Assembly: GCA_016290385.1 (NCBI GenBank)
Contig: JAEETO010000016.1
Location: 1 to 32,532, forward strand
Length of the DNA: 32,532 nt
Origin: Bacteroidales bacterium
Lineage (GTDB): Bacteria; Bacteroidota; Bacteroidia; Bacteroidales; UBA932
Direction: 5' to 3'
This document shows positions 1-8,788 of this stretch, in pieces (within the stretch, counting starts at the first letter, position 1; the number at the start of each line of letters is the position of its first letter). The notes beneath the pieces are model-generated. The model saw only the letters and a list, made by a program, of their open reading frames with translations, was not told the DNA's origin and did no database searches. Position numbers and translations under genes: made by a program.

Positions 1-1829
1 TGAAGGAAGAAGGGCTCATCAAAAATGGTGCGGTACAAGTCGTTGAATTCGAAAATGTGCAGGGCCCAGTAAATACAGGCGGGAACAGAAAACAGCACAA
101 GGAGCGGAATCAGGACCTCACGGATGAGATCATAGAACCAGGTGGCTCCGAAAAGCAACTTTTGCTTGTCGGCGTCAGACACAAAGGTGATCTTTTCACT
201 ATATGCCGCTACCTTCTTGTCCAGGCGTCCCTTCTTGTACATGAGTGTCAAGTTCCAGACAGAGATGACAGCCAGGATGACGACCAGCTGGAAGTACCAC
301 CACACCAGAATGATCAGTGCCAGGAAAATGTAACCGACCACGCTGATGATCATGGCAATGGCGGTAACGCTGAAGGAAACCCATCCGATCACCACATCGG
401 TCTGGTCAGCCTTTCCGTAACTTCGCAGATTGGCAAGCAACTGCCACAACGCCATTCCCATCAGCAGCGGCGGGAAGAAGAAATTCAAAAAGGCGTTGGG
501 CACGAACAACAACCTGCAACTGATCACGAACAGAGCCGTGAAAATGGTGGGTATGTAAATTTTGATACCGCCCTTGAGTTTTTCTGGCTGCAGTCTGATG
601 AGAAGAGCCACATGAATGGCCATGAGCAGCCAGATGAACGAGTGAACGATGCTGATTGCCTTGCGCACAATATCGTCCCCGCTGCTCTCATAGCTAAGGA
701 CGAGGAACAGGACGCAAGCGAGTAAAAGCGCCAGATAACCTCGCTGCTCCTTGGCAACCAGCCTCCCGAAAGGCTTCACAACTTTGTACAGAAGCATCAG
801 TACCAGAGCAGCCAGGCCCCAGAGAATAAAGAACACGAGGATATAAACCACCAGCCAGTACATCCTTGCCGAGTTCATCAGCCGGTTGTTATTGGCAATC
901 TCTTCCTCAGTATAGTCAACGTCATTGCTGGTAAACGCTTTCCCAAGGTCAGTGAAGCTGTATTTCTCGTTCATGGCCCCCCAGGCCTCATTCCAGTATT
1001 CGACGGGATGGGTCATGACGGTCTTCCAGGGAATCTGACCCTCAACAAACACTTTTTCCTCAAGGATGCCATAATAATCACGTGCATACTGATAGGATTC
1101 CTCCATACGCAGCCGCGCTTCCCGGAAATGGGTACTGTCAGCCATCACCTGTTCCCGGGTCTGGGCATACATCTTCAGCATTTCGGATGCATAGAACAGG
1201 CAGGTATCGCGGTCCATTTGCCCCTGCTCGCTCAGAATGAACGCCGGCACAGCTTCTTCAGCGGCAGATGTGTCCTGCGCCTGCGTCATGGCCACTATCA
1301 CATCGACTTTCTCTTCCAGCTCCTGCTGCAGGAGGCTTTCGTTTTCCTGAAGATGAGCATCCAGCGTATCGTTGTGATAGGCCAGGCTGTCCGGCACCAA
1401 CTCCAGATCCGCCAGCTCCGGCGGAAGGCGGCGCAGCGACTCGATCAGCCGCGCATAGCGGCCGATCTCGATATCCAGGCTGGCGACGATCCGGTCATAG
1501 GGTGTGCGGTTCTTATTGAAGTTGTTGAATTCCTGGGTTACCTTTTCCAGCGCATAGCTGATGTCGAAAGTATAGTCTTGCTTCTGGGAATACAGCATCA
1601 GCGACAGGTCGTTGCACTTTTTTACGATCTCCACCGTCTGCAGGTGCTGGGATTCGTATTTTTCTTGCAGCTTCTTCTGGGTCTGGGATTTCTGCTGATA
1701 ATCGTGTGAGAGTTCACGGCGCAGGTTGGACAACGTCGCGTCCAGGTCCATCCCCGTAAAGACAGCCAAGGCCGGCACTGCCAGGGTAAACAGTGCCAGC
1801 AGTATGCTCAAGAATTTGCGTTTTCTCAT
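1..1829 (-). CDS. Multi-pass membrane protein, probable mechanosensitive ion channel (C-terminus beyond window)
   Basis: The frame stays open from the ATG at 1829 to the left edge, giving 609 residues without a stop, so the C-terminus is missing. A signal-like hydrophobic N-terminus (about residues 5-22) is followed by roughly 300 Gln/Glu/Lys/Leu-rich residues that look like periplasmic coiled coil. After that come about eight hydrophobic segments, near 321-345, 362-380, 388-410, 423-466, 476-530 and 566-590. Long periplasmic coiled coil plus many helices is the layout of large MscK/MscM-type channels, which end in an MscS pore domain. That domain would lie outside the window, so the assignment is inferred from layout only. 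The start is supported by a TATATTTG -7 box 31 bases upstream (1861-1868). The gene is divergent from the membrane protein at 1936. Alternative: another large membrane protein with a coiled-coil sensor domain. Confidence 0.7.
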   Translation of the reverse strand, partial: MRKRKFLSILLALFTLAVPALAVFTGMDLDATLSNLRRELSHDYQQKSQTQKKLQEKYESQHLQTVEIVKKCNDLSLMLYSQKQDYTFDISYALEKVTQEFNNFNKNRTPYDRIVASLDIEIGRYARLIESLRRLPPELADLELVPDSLAYHNDTLDAHLQENESLLQQELEEKVDVIVAMTQAQDTSAAEEAVPAFILSEQGQMDRDTCLFYASEMLKMYAQTREQVMADSTHFREARLRMEESYQYARDYYGILEEKVFVEGQIPWKTVMTHPVEYWNEAWGAMNEKYSFTDLGKAFTSNDVDYTEEEIANNNRLMNSARMYWLVVYILVFFILWGLAALVLMLLYKVVKPFGRLVAKEQRGYLALLLACVLFLVLSYESSGDDIVRKAISIVHSFIWLLMAIHVALLIRLQPEKLKGGIKIYIPTIFTALFVISCRLLFVPNAFLNFFFPPLLMGMALWQLLANLRSYGKADQTDVVIGWVSFSVTAIAMIISVVGYIFLALIILVWWYFQLVVILAVISVWNLTLMYKKGRLDKKVAAYSEKITFVSDADKQKLLFGATWFYDLIREVLIPLLVLFSVPACIYWALHIFEFNDLYRTIFDEPFFL

Positions 1830-1860
1830 ATTCCGTATGCTTGATTTCCGTTCATTCTTA

Positions 1861-1868
1861 CAAATATA
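1861..1868 (-). promoter_or_regulatory. -7 promoter box of the membrane channel gene
   Basis: TATATTTG on the minus strand matches the Bacteroidota sigma-ABfr -7 consensus TAnnTTTG and lies 31 bases before the ATG at 1829. No clear -33 TTTG is visible at the usual 19-20 base spacing. Confidence 0.6.
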
Positions 1869-1922
1869 CAGAATTTTTAAGCACTTTAGCTGCGACGGAC
1901 ATCATCTGATACAACAAAATCT

Positions 1923-1930
1923 TATCTTTG
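1923..1930 (+). promoter_or_regulatory. -7 promoter box, start codon five bases downstream
   Basis: TATCTTTG matches TAnnTTTG. Only five bases separate it from the ATG at 1936, so a transcript starting at the usual distance would have almost no leader. If translation needs a leader, the in-frame ATG at 1975 would be the start instead. Confidence 0.6.
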
Positions 1931-1935
1931 CATGC

Positions 1936-2607
1936 ATGAATCCTATCGCGCTCCGACTCATCATACAAGAACCCATGACGGCGACGACGGATCTCCTGAT
2001 CGCAGCGGTTTCTTTCTATGCCTGGTTCCGGCTGCGGCGGAAATGGCCTTCGCCCCGCTCCCACGAGCAGCTTTATCTGCTTTTTTTCCTGATCATGGGC
2101 ATCAGCACCATATTCGGCGCATTCCTGAACCACGCCTTCGCCTACTTCTTTCCGCCAGGCAATTACAATCTGCTGCCGAACTGGCTCACCAATGTCCTGT
2201 CGGTGTGCTGCTATCCGCTGGCCATCGCCGGACGCGCCGACCAGCTGCGGCCGCTACCGTCCCGAAAGATCTGGGTAACGGCCACCCTTGTCGAAACAAT
2301 AGTAGTTCTCGCTCTGACGCTGTGGAAACGGTCGTATCTCTTCGGTGAAATCCATATCGCCATCTGCCTGTACCTGTTCTCCCTCCCCCTGCTCATCCGC
2401 CTCTGGAAAGACGGCCACAGGCAGGAGGCCCGTCTGGCCATCATCGCCATCGCCCTGATGTCGTTCATCCCGGTCATCCTGGTCACGCATTTCCATATCG
2501 GATCTTTCATGATTGATTTCGACATCAGCCACGTGATCATCGCCGTCGCGATGTATCTTTACTACAGGGGCGGACTGCTCTGGCGTTCCGGGAGCAAAAA
2601 CGAATAA
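1936..2607 (+). CDS. Seven-helix integral membrane protein of unknown function
   Basis: The 223-residue protein is almost entirely hydrophobic helices, about seven of them: near residues 15-30, 44-66, 82-98, 112-128, 136-152, 167-183 and 192-208. Short charged loops such as RLRRKWP separate the helices. It has an EPMTATTD motif before the first helix and no recognisable catalytic motif. The layout resembles small Bacteroidota membrane families of unknown function; I recall a DUF6962-like pattern but cannot confirm it. The start at 1936 was chosen because it keeps the residues before EPMTATTD and lies just after a TATCTTTG box. The frame is open further upstream, but that part overlaps the divergent promoter region. 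Its TAA shares one base with an ATG at 2607 that is probably not used. Confidence 0.72.
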   Translation: MNPIALRLIIQEPMTATTDLLIAAVSFYAWFRLRRKWPSPRSHEQLYLLFFLIMGISTIFGAFLNHAFAYFFPPGNYNLLPNWLTNVLSVCCYPLAIAGRADQLRPLPSRKIWVTATLVETIVVLALTLWKRSYLFGEIHIAICLYLFSLPLLIRLWKDGHRQEARLAIIAIALMSFIPVILVTHFHIGSFMIDFDISHVIIAVAMYLYYRGGLLWRSGSKNE

Positions 2608-2624
2608 TGAGCGCGGAAAAGCCG

Positions 2625-2632
2625 TATCTTTG
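2625..2632 (+). promoter_or_regulatory. -7 promoter box, start codon four bases downstream
   Basis: TATCTTTG lies four bases before the ATG at 2637 and overlaps the first codons of the longer alternative reading frame from 2607. This favours the 2637 start and again implies a very short or absent leader. Confidence 0.6.
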
Positions 2633-2636
2633 CGGC

Positions 2637-3392
2637 ATGAAACGAATCATCCTCCTCATATTGGTACCTGCCCTGCTCGCCACGACGGCCTGCCAGCGGG
2701 AAATCCCCATTTCCGATATTTTCGTCGACCCTACGTCCAAGACCCTCTTCGTTGGAGAAAGTTTTGAGCTGCATATCCAGTACATCCCGGAAGACGCTAC
2801 GAATACGGACGAGATTGAAGTTTACAGTACCAACGACAACATCGCGACCTATTCCAACGGAACGGTGACAGCGAAAAACGCCGGCACGGCCGCCATCACT
2901 GCCAGCTGTGGCAACTCGTTAGACCAGTGCCGGATCAAGGTCTATCAATACTCCCTGAAGAAAGGCGGAAAGTCCTATGGCATCGACTATGCCGATGGCT
3001 ATGCTTCCACGATGGGAGAGTCGAGCATCCAGGCCGTAGAAATCTTCCTGATACACAACGATCCGAACGGCATCACCCAGAATCTCGAGTTCTGGATGCG
3101 GGCCAGTCAGTTCGGTAAGGACGTCGACTTTACCAAGGATCCGGGAGATGCGTTCGTCAGCGTCTTCATGAACAACAATGAAGACGGCTACACCGTCTAT
3201 ATGGGCGATGACGGTGAACCACGCATCAAGACAGCCGACTGGTCCGACACCGACGCAACGCTCAAACACGGCATCCTGCACGTAGACCAGGGCACGTCCA
3301 ACCAATATAAAATCCACGTGGACTTTGAGCTTTCCAACGGCTACAGCTTCGGCACCGACTGGGAAGGCTACGTCAACATGAAGGTCGACTGA
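2637..3392 (+). CDS. BIG_2 (bacterial Ig-like) domain lipoprotein
   Basis: The 251-residue protein begins with a lipoprotein signal, MKRIILLILVPALLATTAC, whose lipobox ends at Cys19, so the product should be membrane-anchored, probably on the outer membrane. Residues about 25-105 form a bacterial Ig-like group 2 repeat: a VDPTSKTLFVGESFEL start, then STNDNIATYSNGTVTAKNAGTAAITA. That pattern is common in surface adhesion and glycan-associated proteins. The remaining C-terminal part, about 110-251, is rich in Asp, Gly and aromatic residues, looks all-beta, and I do not recognise it. The ATG at 2637 is preferred over 2607 because the signal peptide begins there and a -7 box lies between the two. 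It converges on the esterase/sialidase-like gene 22 bases away. Substrate and partner are unknown. Confidence 0.8.
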   Translation: MKRIILLILVPALLATTACQREIPISDIFVDPTSKTLFVGESFELHIQYIPEDATNTDEIEVYSTNDNIATYSNGTVTAKNAGTAAITASCGNSLDQCRIKVYQYSLKKGGKSYGIDYADGYASTMGESSIQAVEIFLIHNDPNGITQNLEFWMRASQFGKDVDFTKDPGDAFVSVFMNNNEDGYTVYMGDDGEPRIKTADWSDTDATLKHGILHVDQGTSNQYKIHVDFELSNGYSFGTDWEGYVNMKVD

Positions 3393-3397
3393 TCCCT

Positions 3398-3412
3398 TTC
3401 CGGAAACCGGAA
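3398..3412. terminator. Short hairpin between convergent genes
   Basis: TTCCGG-AAA-CCGGAA can form a six-pair stem in the 22-base gap between two convergent stop codons. It has no T-run on either side, so termination is only inferred. Confidence 0.3.
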
Positions 3413-3414
3413 CG

Positions 3415-5472
3415 CTATAGTAGCGGAACCCTTACGACATTAATATCCTCTTTGTTGACGGAAAGGGCTATCCAGATAGCATCGTCCCGGACCAGGGCCT
3501 TGGGATAGTTGTAGCCCGGCGTCTTGTATTTTCCTTTTTGCCTTTGAGGCGGAAGGTCTTGTTCACCGGCCAGGAGACGAAGATCGTCGAAGTGACGGCC
3601 GTCCTCCGAAAAACCGATGACGAGCATCCTCCGGGACTTGTTCCCGGTGGGATTGCCCACGAAGAAGACACGGCCGTCCGAGAGCGTTCCGGCGCACTGC
3701 TTCGACCTGGAGTCCGGGATATCCGTCTTTTGCGGAGGACTCCAGCTCAGGCCCCTGTCTTCAGAGATGCTGGCGAGCTTGACGAACGAACTCTTCTGGT
3801 CCCTGAAATGCATGACCAGTGTCCCGTTCCGGCACTCATACTGGCTGGGCTCCAACGGCAGCCCTTCTCCTTGCGGAAAAAGGGCCTTCCGCCAGCCCCG
3901 GACTCCAGAAGGATCATCCGTGAAAACGGGATTCACCTGATAACCCGGCCGGAAATGCACGGCGCCCACCATCCTTCCCTCCCGCAGCGTGAGCGGGTCC
4001 TGTTCGAAGATGCCATCCACGGCCGTTCCGTCCGCCATGCGTACGCGCCGCCGCTCGCGCCAATGTTTTCCGTCACGGGTCGAAACGTACCATGCCTCCC
4101 CGCCGCGGCTCCTGTCCTTTGAACTGATCAGATTCAGCAGGGCGACCAGGGAGTCTCCACGCTGGATCCAGCCGCCGGGCGAGACGAAAAAGCTGTCTGC
4201 CGGTGCCGCCAGTCGCTTCGGCCGGCTCCATTTTCTCCCGTCCCGGCTCCGGGCGTAAAGAATTTCCGTATCGGGCGCATCTTCATCGCGGACGGAGTGT
4301 TGCCACATGCAGTAGTAGTGTCCCTTGAAGTGCGTCAGGACAGCATTGTTGGCATAGCCTTCCTGCCGGCTGACGCGAATGAATTCCACGCCCGGGCAAG
4401 CGGGTAAACCCTGGTAGCGAAGCTGTGCAAAATACTGCAGGATCTTCTCCTGTTCCCGGAGACCGCAGTGATGGCCCCCTTCAAAGAATTCCGTGCGGAG
4501 AAGGTCTCCGGCACCCGCTTCCGCATAAAGTGCATGCATCCGGTCAAAGGCCTCCTGCGTAGCATCGGCGGGAAACAGTTTGTCCGTTTTCCCACTCAGG
4601 AAAAGGAAAGGCTTGGGGCGAAGCCATCGGGCAATGTCGGGAAAATCGCAGCTGTCGCGCAGTGCGGGAATCATCATCGAATAGTCGGATGCCGTCGGCG
4701 GGTCGGCCTGCGTGCGCTTGAGCGTCATCCAGCAAAGGGCCACACCTGTACGAACCTGATCGCAGAAAGCAGCCAGCATCCAGGCCCGGTGGGCGCCCAT
4801 CGACCAGCCGAAGCAGCCGATCCGGCCTTCATCCACGCAAGGAAGCGCAGCCAGTAAACGGGCGGCTGCCGCATCCTCATTCAAGGTCTGTTCAGCCCAG
4901 ACGATTCCCTTCCTGGCCAGGCTGTCGTACACGGCCCGCTGCCCCTCATAAACAGCCTGCTTGACGGCACGAAGACTGTCCGGAGGCTCACTGCCGAACT
5001 GCATCCGGCTCCAGTGCTGGCAAAGCGCCGTGCTGCGGGAACCCCAGTACAAGGCATCTGGCACGATGACCGCATACCCTTCGGCTGCCAGCCGGTCGGC
5101 CAGGTAAACGCCGTCGAAACCGGCGTCCACCCACTCTTGAGCGGAGGCCCGGATATAGGCTGGCGCGGAAGCCGGCGGGCGTACGAGTTTCTCCTTGCCG
5201 ATGTCGAAACGGGCCCCATGGTCGTGCAGCAACACCAGTCCCGGACAGGGGTTTTCCACGGACGCCCCATCAGGAATCAGCAGATAGGACAGCACGCGTT
5301 CCGGTCCGATGGCTTTGTATTCGATGAGCTGACAGACATAGCCATCCCGCTGCTCCTCCGCCAGCACCCGGGTATGGGGTTCCACGGGTGCTTTCAGCTG
5401 GAGCGGACGTGCCGCCATGAGCAGGAACAGGCAGGGCGGCAGTAATATCCAGGCTATCGACCTTCTGTTCAT
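3415..5472 (-). CDS. Exported alpha/beta-hydrolase (esterase) fused to a sialidase-like beta-propeller
   Basis: The 685-residue protein starts with a signal peptide of about 25 residues. Residues about 45-355 form an alpha/beta-hydrolase of the acetyl-xylan-esterase/dienelactone-hydrolase type. The nucleophile elbow is GWSMG with Ser224, and the likely partners are Asp297 in SGKTDKLFP and His334/335 in EGGHHCGL. Residues about 361-685 change character and resemble a sialidase/BNR-type beta-propeller, with repeats such as YARSRDGRKWSRP, STRDGKHWRERRR and ISEDRGLSWSPP (Asp-box-like). The domain order suggests removal of an ester group combined with recognition or cleavage of a glycan. The ATG overlaps the upstream GH92 stop as ATGA, so the two are probably co-translated and act on the same glycan. 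The real substrate is unknown and the propeller may be non-catalytic. Confidence 0.82.
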   Translation of the reverse strand: MNRRSIAWILLPPCLFLLMAARPLQLKAPVEPHTRVLAEEQRDGYVCQLIEYKAIGPERVLSYLLIPDGASVENPCPGLVLLHDHGARFDIGKEKLVRPPASAPAYIRASAQEWVDAGFDGVYLADRLAAEGYAVIVPDALYWGSRSTALCQHWSRMQFGSEPPDSLRAVKQAVYEGQRAVYDSLARKGIVWAEQTLNEDAAAARLLAALPCVDEGRIGCFGWSMGAHRAWMLAAFCDQVRTGVALCWMTLKRTQADPPTASDYSMMIPALRDSCDFPDIARWLRPKPFLFLSGKTDKLFPADATQEAFDRMHALYAEAGAGDLLRTEFFEGGHHCGLREQEKILQYFAQLRYQGLPACPGVEFIRVSRQEGYANNAVLTHFKGHYYCMWQHSVRDEDAPDTEILYARSRDGRKWSRPKRLAAPADSFFVSPGGWIQRGDSLVALLNLISSKDRSRGGEAWYVSTRDGKHWRERRRVRMADGTAVDGIFEQDPLTLREGRMVGAVHFRPGYQVNPVFTDDPSGVRGWRKALFPQGEGLPLEPSQYECRNGTLVMHFRDQKSSFVKLASISEDRGLSWSPPQKTDIPDSRSKQCAGTLSDGRVFFVGNPTGNKSRRMLVIGFSEDGRHFDDLRLLAGEQDLPPQRQKGKYKTPGYNYPKALVRDDAIWIALSVNKEDINVVRVPLL

Positions 5473-7649
5473 TTCATGACAAACAGCAGGTCGGCGCCGT
5501 CTTTGATGTCTTCGTACCGCAGCGTAGTTCCTTTGAGCCTTTGTCCGTTCAGGTAGACGGCTTTCACAAGAACATGCTCCGGGGTCCAGTTCTGTGTCCG
5601 GACGGTCAGCGTGCCTCCGTCGGACAGGCTGAGTTTGACGCCGGGCAAGCAGGGCGAGCCCAGTTCATATTCATTGCTCCCTGGGCATAAAGGATAGAAT
5701 CCCAGGCAGTTGAAGATGTACCAGGCGCTCATCTGGCCGCAGTCGTCGTTACCGCTCAGGGCATCGGGCCGATTGCCGTAGAAATGGTCGGCCACGTAAC
5801 GCACCCATTTCTGGCACTCCTGCGGCTTGCCGAGCTTATTATAGAGATAAAGTACATGGTGGCAGGGCTCGTTGCCGTGCCAGTAGCCGCCGATACGGCC
5901 CCAGATGTCGTGCGCACCAGGGATGTCGTCGCTCATCTCGATGGTGAACATGTTGTCGAGGCGGTCGCACAGGAACTTCTTGCCGGCAATGGCCATGTAA
6001 TCTTCGAAGGCATGCGGCACCGTCCAGGTATACTGCAGGGTAAAGCCTTCGGTGATATCACCCCAGCCGTTGTCGGAACCCGGGCCTTCGTAGGCGATGT
6101 CGGAGAAAGGTGTCCGCCAGTTGCCCCTGGAGTCGCGTCCGCGCATGTATTTCGTTTCGGGATCGATCAAGTTGCGGTAATTCTGGCTGCGGCGGAGGAA
6201 GAATTCGTAGTCTTCCATGTGGCCCAGCATTTTGGCAACCTGGGCGATGCACCAGTCGTCGTAGGCGTATTCCAGGGTCTTGGAAACGGATTCCATCTCC
6301 TTGTCGAAGGGTACGTAGCCCAGCTCCGTGTATTCCGGGAGGCAGTCGTAATGCGGGTTGGTTGCCGTGGTCTTCATGGCCTGGAAGGCGCGCTCGTAGT
6401 CAAATCCCTGCACCCCCTTGGCCATCATGTCGGCCAGGACGGAGACGGCATGGTAGCCGATCATGCACCAGGTCTCGCCGCCATAGAACGACCAGATCGG
6501 CAGCATGTGTTCGGCACTCTTGTCGTAGTGCTCGAGCATGGAATTGGCCAGGTCGGCCTGCAGGGGCTTGTTGACCAGATTCAGCAGCGGATGGAAAGCA
6601 CGGTAAGTGTCCCAGAGGGAGAAAGTGGTATAGTTCGTAAATCCTTCGGTCCTGGCAATAGTGCCGTCGTGCGCCCGGAAGCGGCCGTCGACGTCCTGAA
6701 ACAGGAAAGGATGCATGGCCGTACGATAGACGCTCGTATAGAAGGTTTCTTTCTGGTTCTGGGTACAGGAGGGATCCAGCTCATAGCGCGCGAGTTCCGC
6801 CTCCCACAGGGCTTCAGCTTCAGCACGGACTGTGTCGAAATCCTTGCCGTCCAGCTCGCTGAGGTTCCGGAGCGCTCCGTCGATGCCTGTGGCGGAGACG
6901 GCCACCTTCACGTTGAGCTGCTGCCCTTCTTTCGTGGGGAAGCGCAGGCAGACTTTCAGGCCGGTACCCCAGGTTTCGCGGCTGCTGCGGAAGCGGCTGG
7001 TGTTGTAGATGACGGGCTTCCCTTCCTTGTAGATCATGAAATCCTTGACGGGCTCTTCGAAGCGGGCTGCGAAGAACACATGTCGGTCGGGATTCCAGCC
7101 GTTAACGATCTTGCTGCCGACGAGGGTGTATTCGTCGACCCAGCGCACAGTCGACCACACACATTTCCAGAGCAGCGTATGGTTCAGGTCGATGGTCAGG
7201 CGAGAGGTATCGCAGGCAGGATAGGTAAAACGGAGGATGCCGCTGCGGGCAGCCGCCGTCATCTCGGCCTTGATGCCGTTGTCCTGCAACTTCACGGCGT
7301 AATAGCCGGGGCTGGCACATTCGGCATCGTGGCTGAAGCGGGACGGCCCGTCACCGGGCGTGAAGAGGAAGTCTCCCAGGTCAGGGATGCCGGTGCCGCT
7401 CAGGTGTGTCAGGCTGAAACCCAGGATGGCGGGATGCGTGTACTTGTAGCCGGCGGCCGTATCGTAGTCATCGACATCGGTGTCGGGACTGATCTGGATG
7501 CCGCCGAAGGGAATCTGCGCCCCGGGGTAGACGTTGCCGAAACCGGCGGTGCCGACAAAGGGATTGACATACCGGGTAAGCTGTTGGGCAGAAATTCCCG
7601 TGGAAAGGCAGGCCAGCAATACGGCCAGGATCATCATTTTCGGTTTCAT
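5469..7649 (-). CDS. GH92 family exo-alpha-mannosidase
   Basis: The 726-residue protein has a signal peptide (MKPKMMILAVLLACLSTGISA, cleaved before QQ) and then the GH92 N-terminus YVNPFVGTAGFGNVYPGAQ with PFGGIQISPDT. Further GH92 signatures are SLTHLSGTGIPDLGDF near residue 80, LPEYTELGYVP in the (alpha/alpha)6 domain, GGYWHGNEPCHH, and the hallmark GNDDCGQMSAWYIFNCLGFYP near residue 631. GH92 enzymes are calcium-dependent alpha-mannosidases of Bacteroidota that trim host or yeast N-glycan mannose; the exact linkage cannot be read here. Length fits the family. The start at 7649 is set by the signal peptide and a TATCTTTG box four bases upstream; the longer open frame runs back into the acyltransferase gene and is not credible. 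It overlaps the downstream esterase gene by four bases. Confidence 0.93.
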   Translation of the reverse strand: MKPKMMILAVLLACLSTGISAQQLTRYVNPFVGTAGFGNVYPGAQIPFGGIQISPDTDVDDYDTAAGYKYTHPAILGFSLTHLSGTGIPDLGDFLFTPGDGPSRFSHDAECASPGYYAVKLQDNGIKAEMTAAARSGILRFTYPACDTSRLTIDLNHTLLWKCVWSTVRWVDEYTLVGSKIVNGWNPDRHVFFAARFEEPVKDFMIYKEGKPVIYNTSRFRSSRETWGTGLKVCLRFPTKEGQQLNVKVAVSATGIDGALRNLSELDGKDFDTVRAEAEALWEAELARYELDPSCTQNQKETFYTSVYRTAMHPFLFQDVDGRFRAHDGTIARTEGFTNYTTFSLWDTYRAFHPLLNLVNKPLQADLANSMLEHYDKSAEHMLPIWSFYGGETWCMIGYHAVSVLADMMAKGVQGFDYERAFQAMKTTATNPHYDCLPEYTELGYVPFDKEMESVSKTLEYAYDDWCIAQVAKMLGHMEDYEFFLRRSQNYRNLIDPETKYMRGRDSRGNWRTPFSDIAYEGPGSDNGWGDITEGFTLQYTWTVPHAFEDYMAIAGKKFLCDRLDNMFTIEMSDDIPGAHDIWGRIGGYWHGNEPCHHVLYLYNKLGKPQECQKWVRYVADHFYGNRPDALSGNDDCGQMSAWYIFNCLGFYPLCPGSNEYELGSPCLPGVKLSLSDGGTLTVRTQNWTPEHVLVKAVYLNGQRLKGTTLRYEDIKDGADLLFVMK

Positions 7650-7653
7650 GTGA

Positions 7654-7661
7654 CAAAGATA
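7654..7661 (-). promoter_or_regulatory. -7 promoter box of the GH92 gene
   Basis: TATCTTTG on the minus strand ends four bases before the ATG at 7649, in the 20-base gap after the acyltransferase stop. It suggests an internal promoter for the mannosidase/esterase pair with a nearly leaderless transcript. Confidence 0.55.
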
Positions 7662-7669
7662 ACGAAAAA

Positions 7670-8788
7670 CTACGCTTTCTTTTCGCCGAGGACAGCCCAG
7701 CGGACGAAGGGGATGCGGCGGAGCACTTCGTAAATCAGCGGCGAGAGGGTGAAGACGGCCAGCGTCAGGATGACGTACATGGACCACGGAGGCAGCTGGG
7801 TGTGCATCTTCATCATGTAACCCAGGCTGGCGATCACAAGATAGTGGACGATGTAGAGACCGAAGCTGGAGCGGGTCATGTAGCCGGCAAAGGCCGAGGT
7901 CCTGTTGAAGCACGACTTGAACCAGGCCATCATCGCCAGACAGGTGAGCCAGCCATAAAGACAGTTGAACGGACTGCACAGATACTGCGGCGTGGTATTG
8001 TCCTGACCGAAGGTCGTGACGATCAACACCACGCCGGCTGCCACGGCACAGGCCAGGAGCGGAATCCAGGCCTTGTCCAGTTTCTCATGGATCGCATCGT
8101 GTGCAAATACGAAATAGCCCATCAGGAAAGGCACCAGGTAGAAGATCGGTTTGTAAAGATTATATAATCCGTCCGGGCTCTCCGGCCTGGGATTCCGGAT
8201 CAGTGTCTGCTCCCCCAGCCAGAACAACACGCCCAGCAGGACGATCCAGACAAGTCCGGCTTTTCCGCCGAAAACACGGCCGCACCAGGCATAGAAACGA
8301 TTCTTGCCATCCAGCCCGCGCACGAGCAGCAGGATCAGGGAGAAGAGCCACAGGTCCTGGATGAACCAGAGCGGACCTATGCCGCTGACAGCCCAGAGGA
8401 AATACCGGGCCACGCCTGGCATGGCGTCGAAGGCACCGGTCTTTGCCGCAACGGCCGTATTGAAGTAACCCGTCATCCATTGGAACACAAAGAGGCCGAT
8501 GGTCGAAGGAACCAGCAGCTTCCGCGTACGGGCCTTGAGCCATTCCTTGCCGGAATGCCGATCCAGGGCATAACGGGCACTCATGCCGGCCAGCAGGAAG
8601 AGCAGCGGCATGAACCACGGATAGAGGATGTACATGACGACATCCTGGTACTGCTTGTACTCGGGATAGGTGCCGAAACCACCGATGCCGCCAAAGACGC
8701 CCTTGTTGTTGTAGAAATAGATAACGTGGTAGAACAGCACCAGGAGCACGGTCACCCAGCGCAAATTGTCGATCCAGTGCTTTCTCAT
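7670..8788 (-). CDS. Acyltransferase family 3 (OafA-like) integral membrane protein
   Basis: The 372-residue protein has about ten hydrophobic helices and the Acyl_transf_3 N-terminal signature RWVTVLLVLFYHVIYFY, whose His is the presumed catalytic residue. Other typical elements are FLLAGMSARYAL and GPLWFIQDLWLFSL. Members move acetyl or other acyl groups from the cytoplasm onto surface sugars or secreted glycans. The start at 8788 overlaps the upstream AbrB-domain gene stop as ATGA, so the two are translationally coupled. The frame open further upstream reads an alternative frame of the AbrB gene and is rejected. The next gene is GH92, then the esterase fusion, so the block mixes acylation, deacylation and glycan trimming. 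The acyl acceptor is unknown. Confidence 0.88.
   Translation of the reverse strand: MRKHWIDNLRWVTVLLVLFYHVIYFYNNKGVFGGIGGFGTYPEYKQYQDVVMYILYPWFMPLLFLLAGMSARYALDRHSGKEWLKARTRKLLVPSTIGLFVFQWMTGYFNTAVAAKTGAFDAMPGVARYFLWAVSGIGPLWFIQDLWLFSLILLLVRGLDGKNRFYAWCGRVFGGKAGLVWIVLLGVLFWLGEQTLIRNPRPESPDGLYNLYKPIFYLVPFLMGYFVFAHDAIHEKLDKAWIPLLACAVAAGVVLIVTTFGQDNTTPQYLCSPFNCLYGWLTCLAMMAWFKSCFNRTSAFAGYMTRSSFGLYIVHYLVIASLGYMMKMHTQLPPWSMYVILTLAVFTLSPLIYEVLRRIPFVRWAVLGEKKA

Noticed and set aside
57-725. Open plus-strand frame of 222 codons at the left edge
   Set aside because: It is antisense to the partial membrane protein, rich in His, Gln and Asp, with no domain or start context.
5784-7733. Long open plus-strand frame (649 codons) opposite the GH92 gene
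   Set aside because: It mirrors GH92 codons on the other strand; composition is Val/Gly/His-rich with no fold signature. GC-rich third positions keep antisense frames open.
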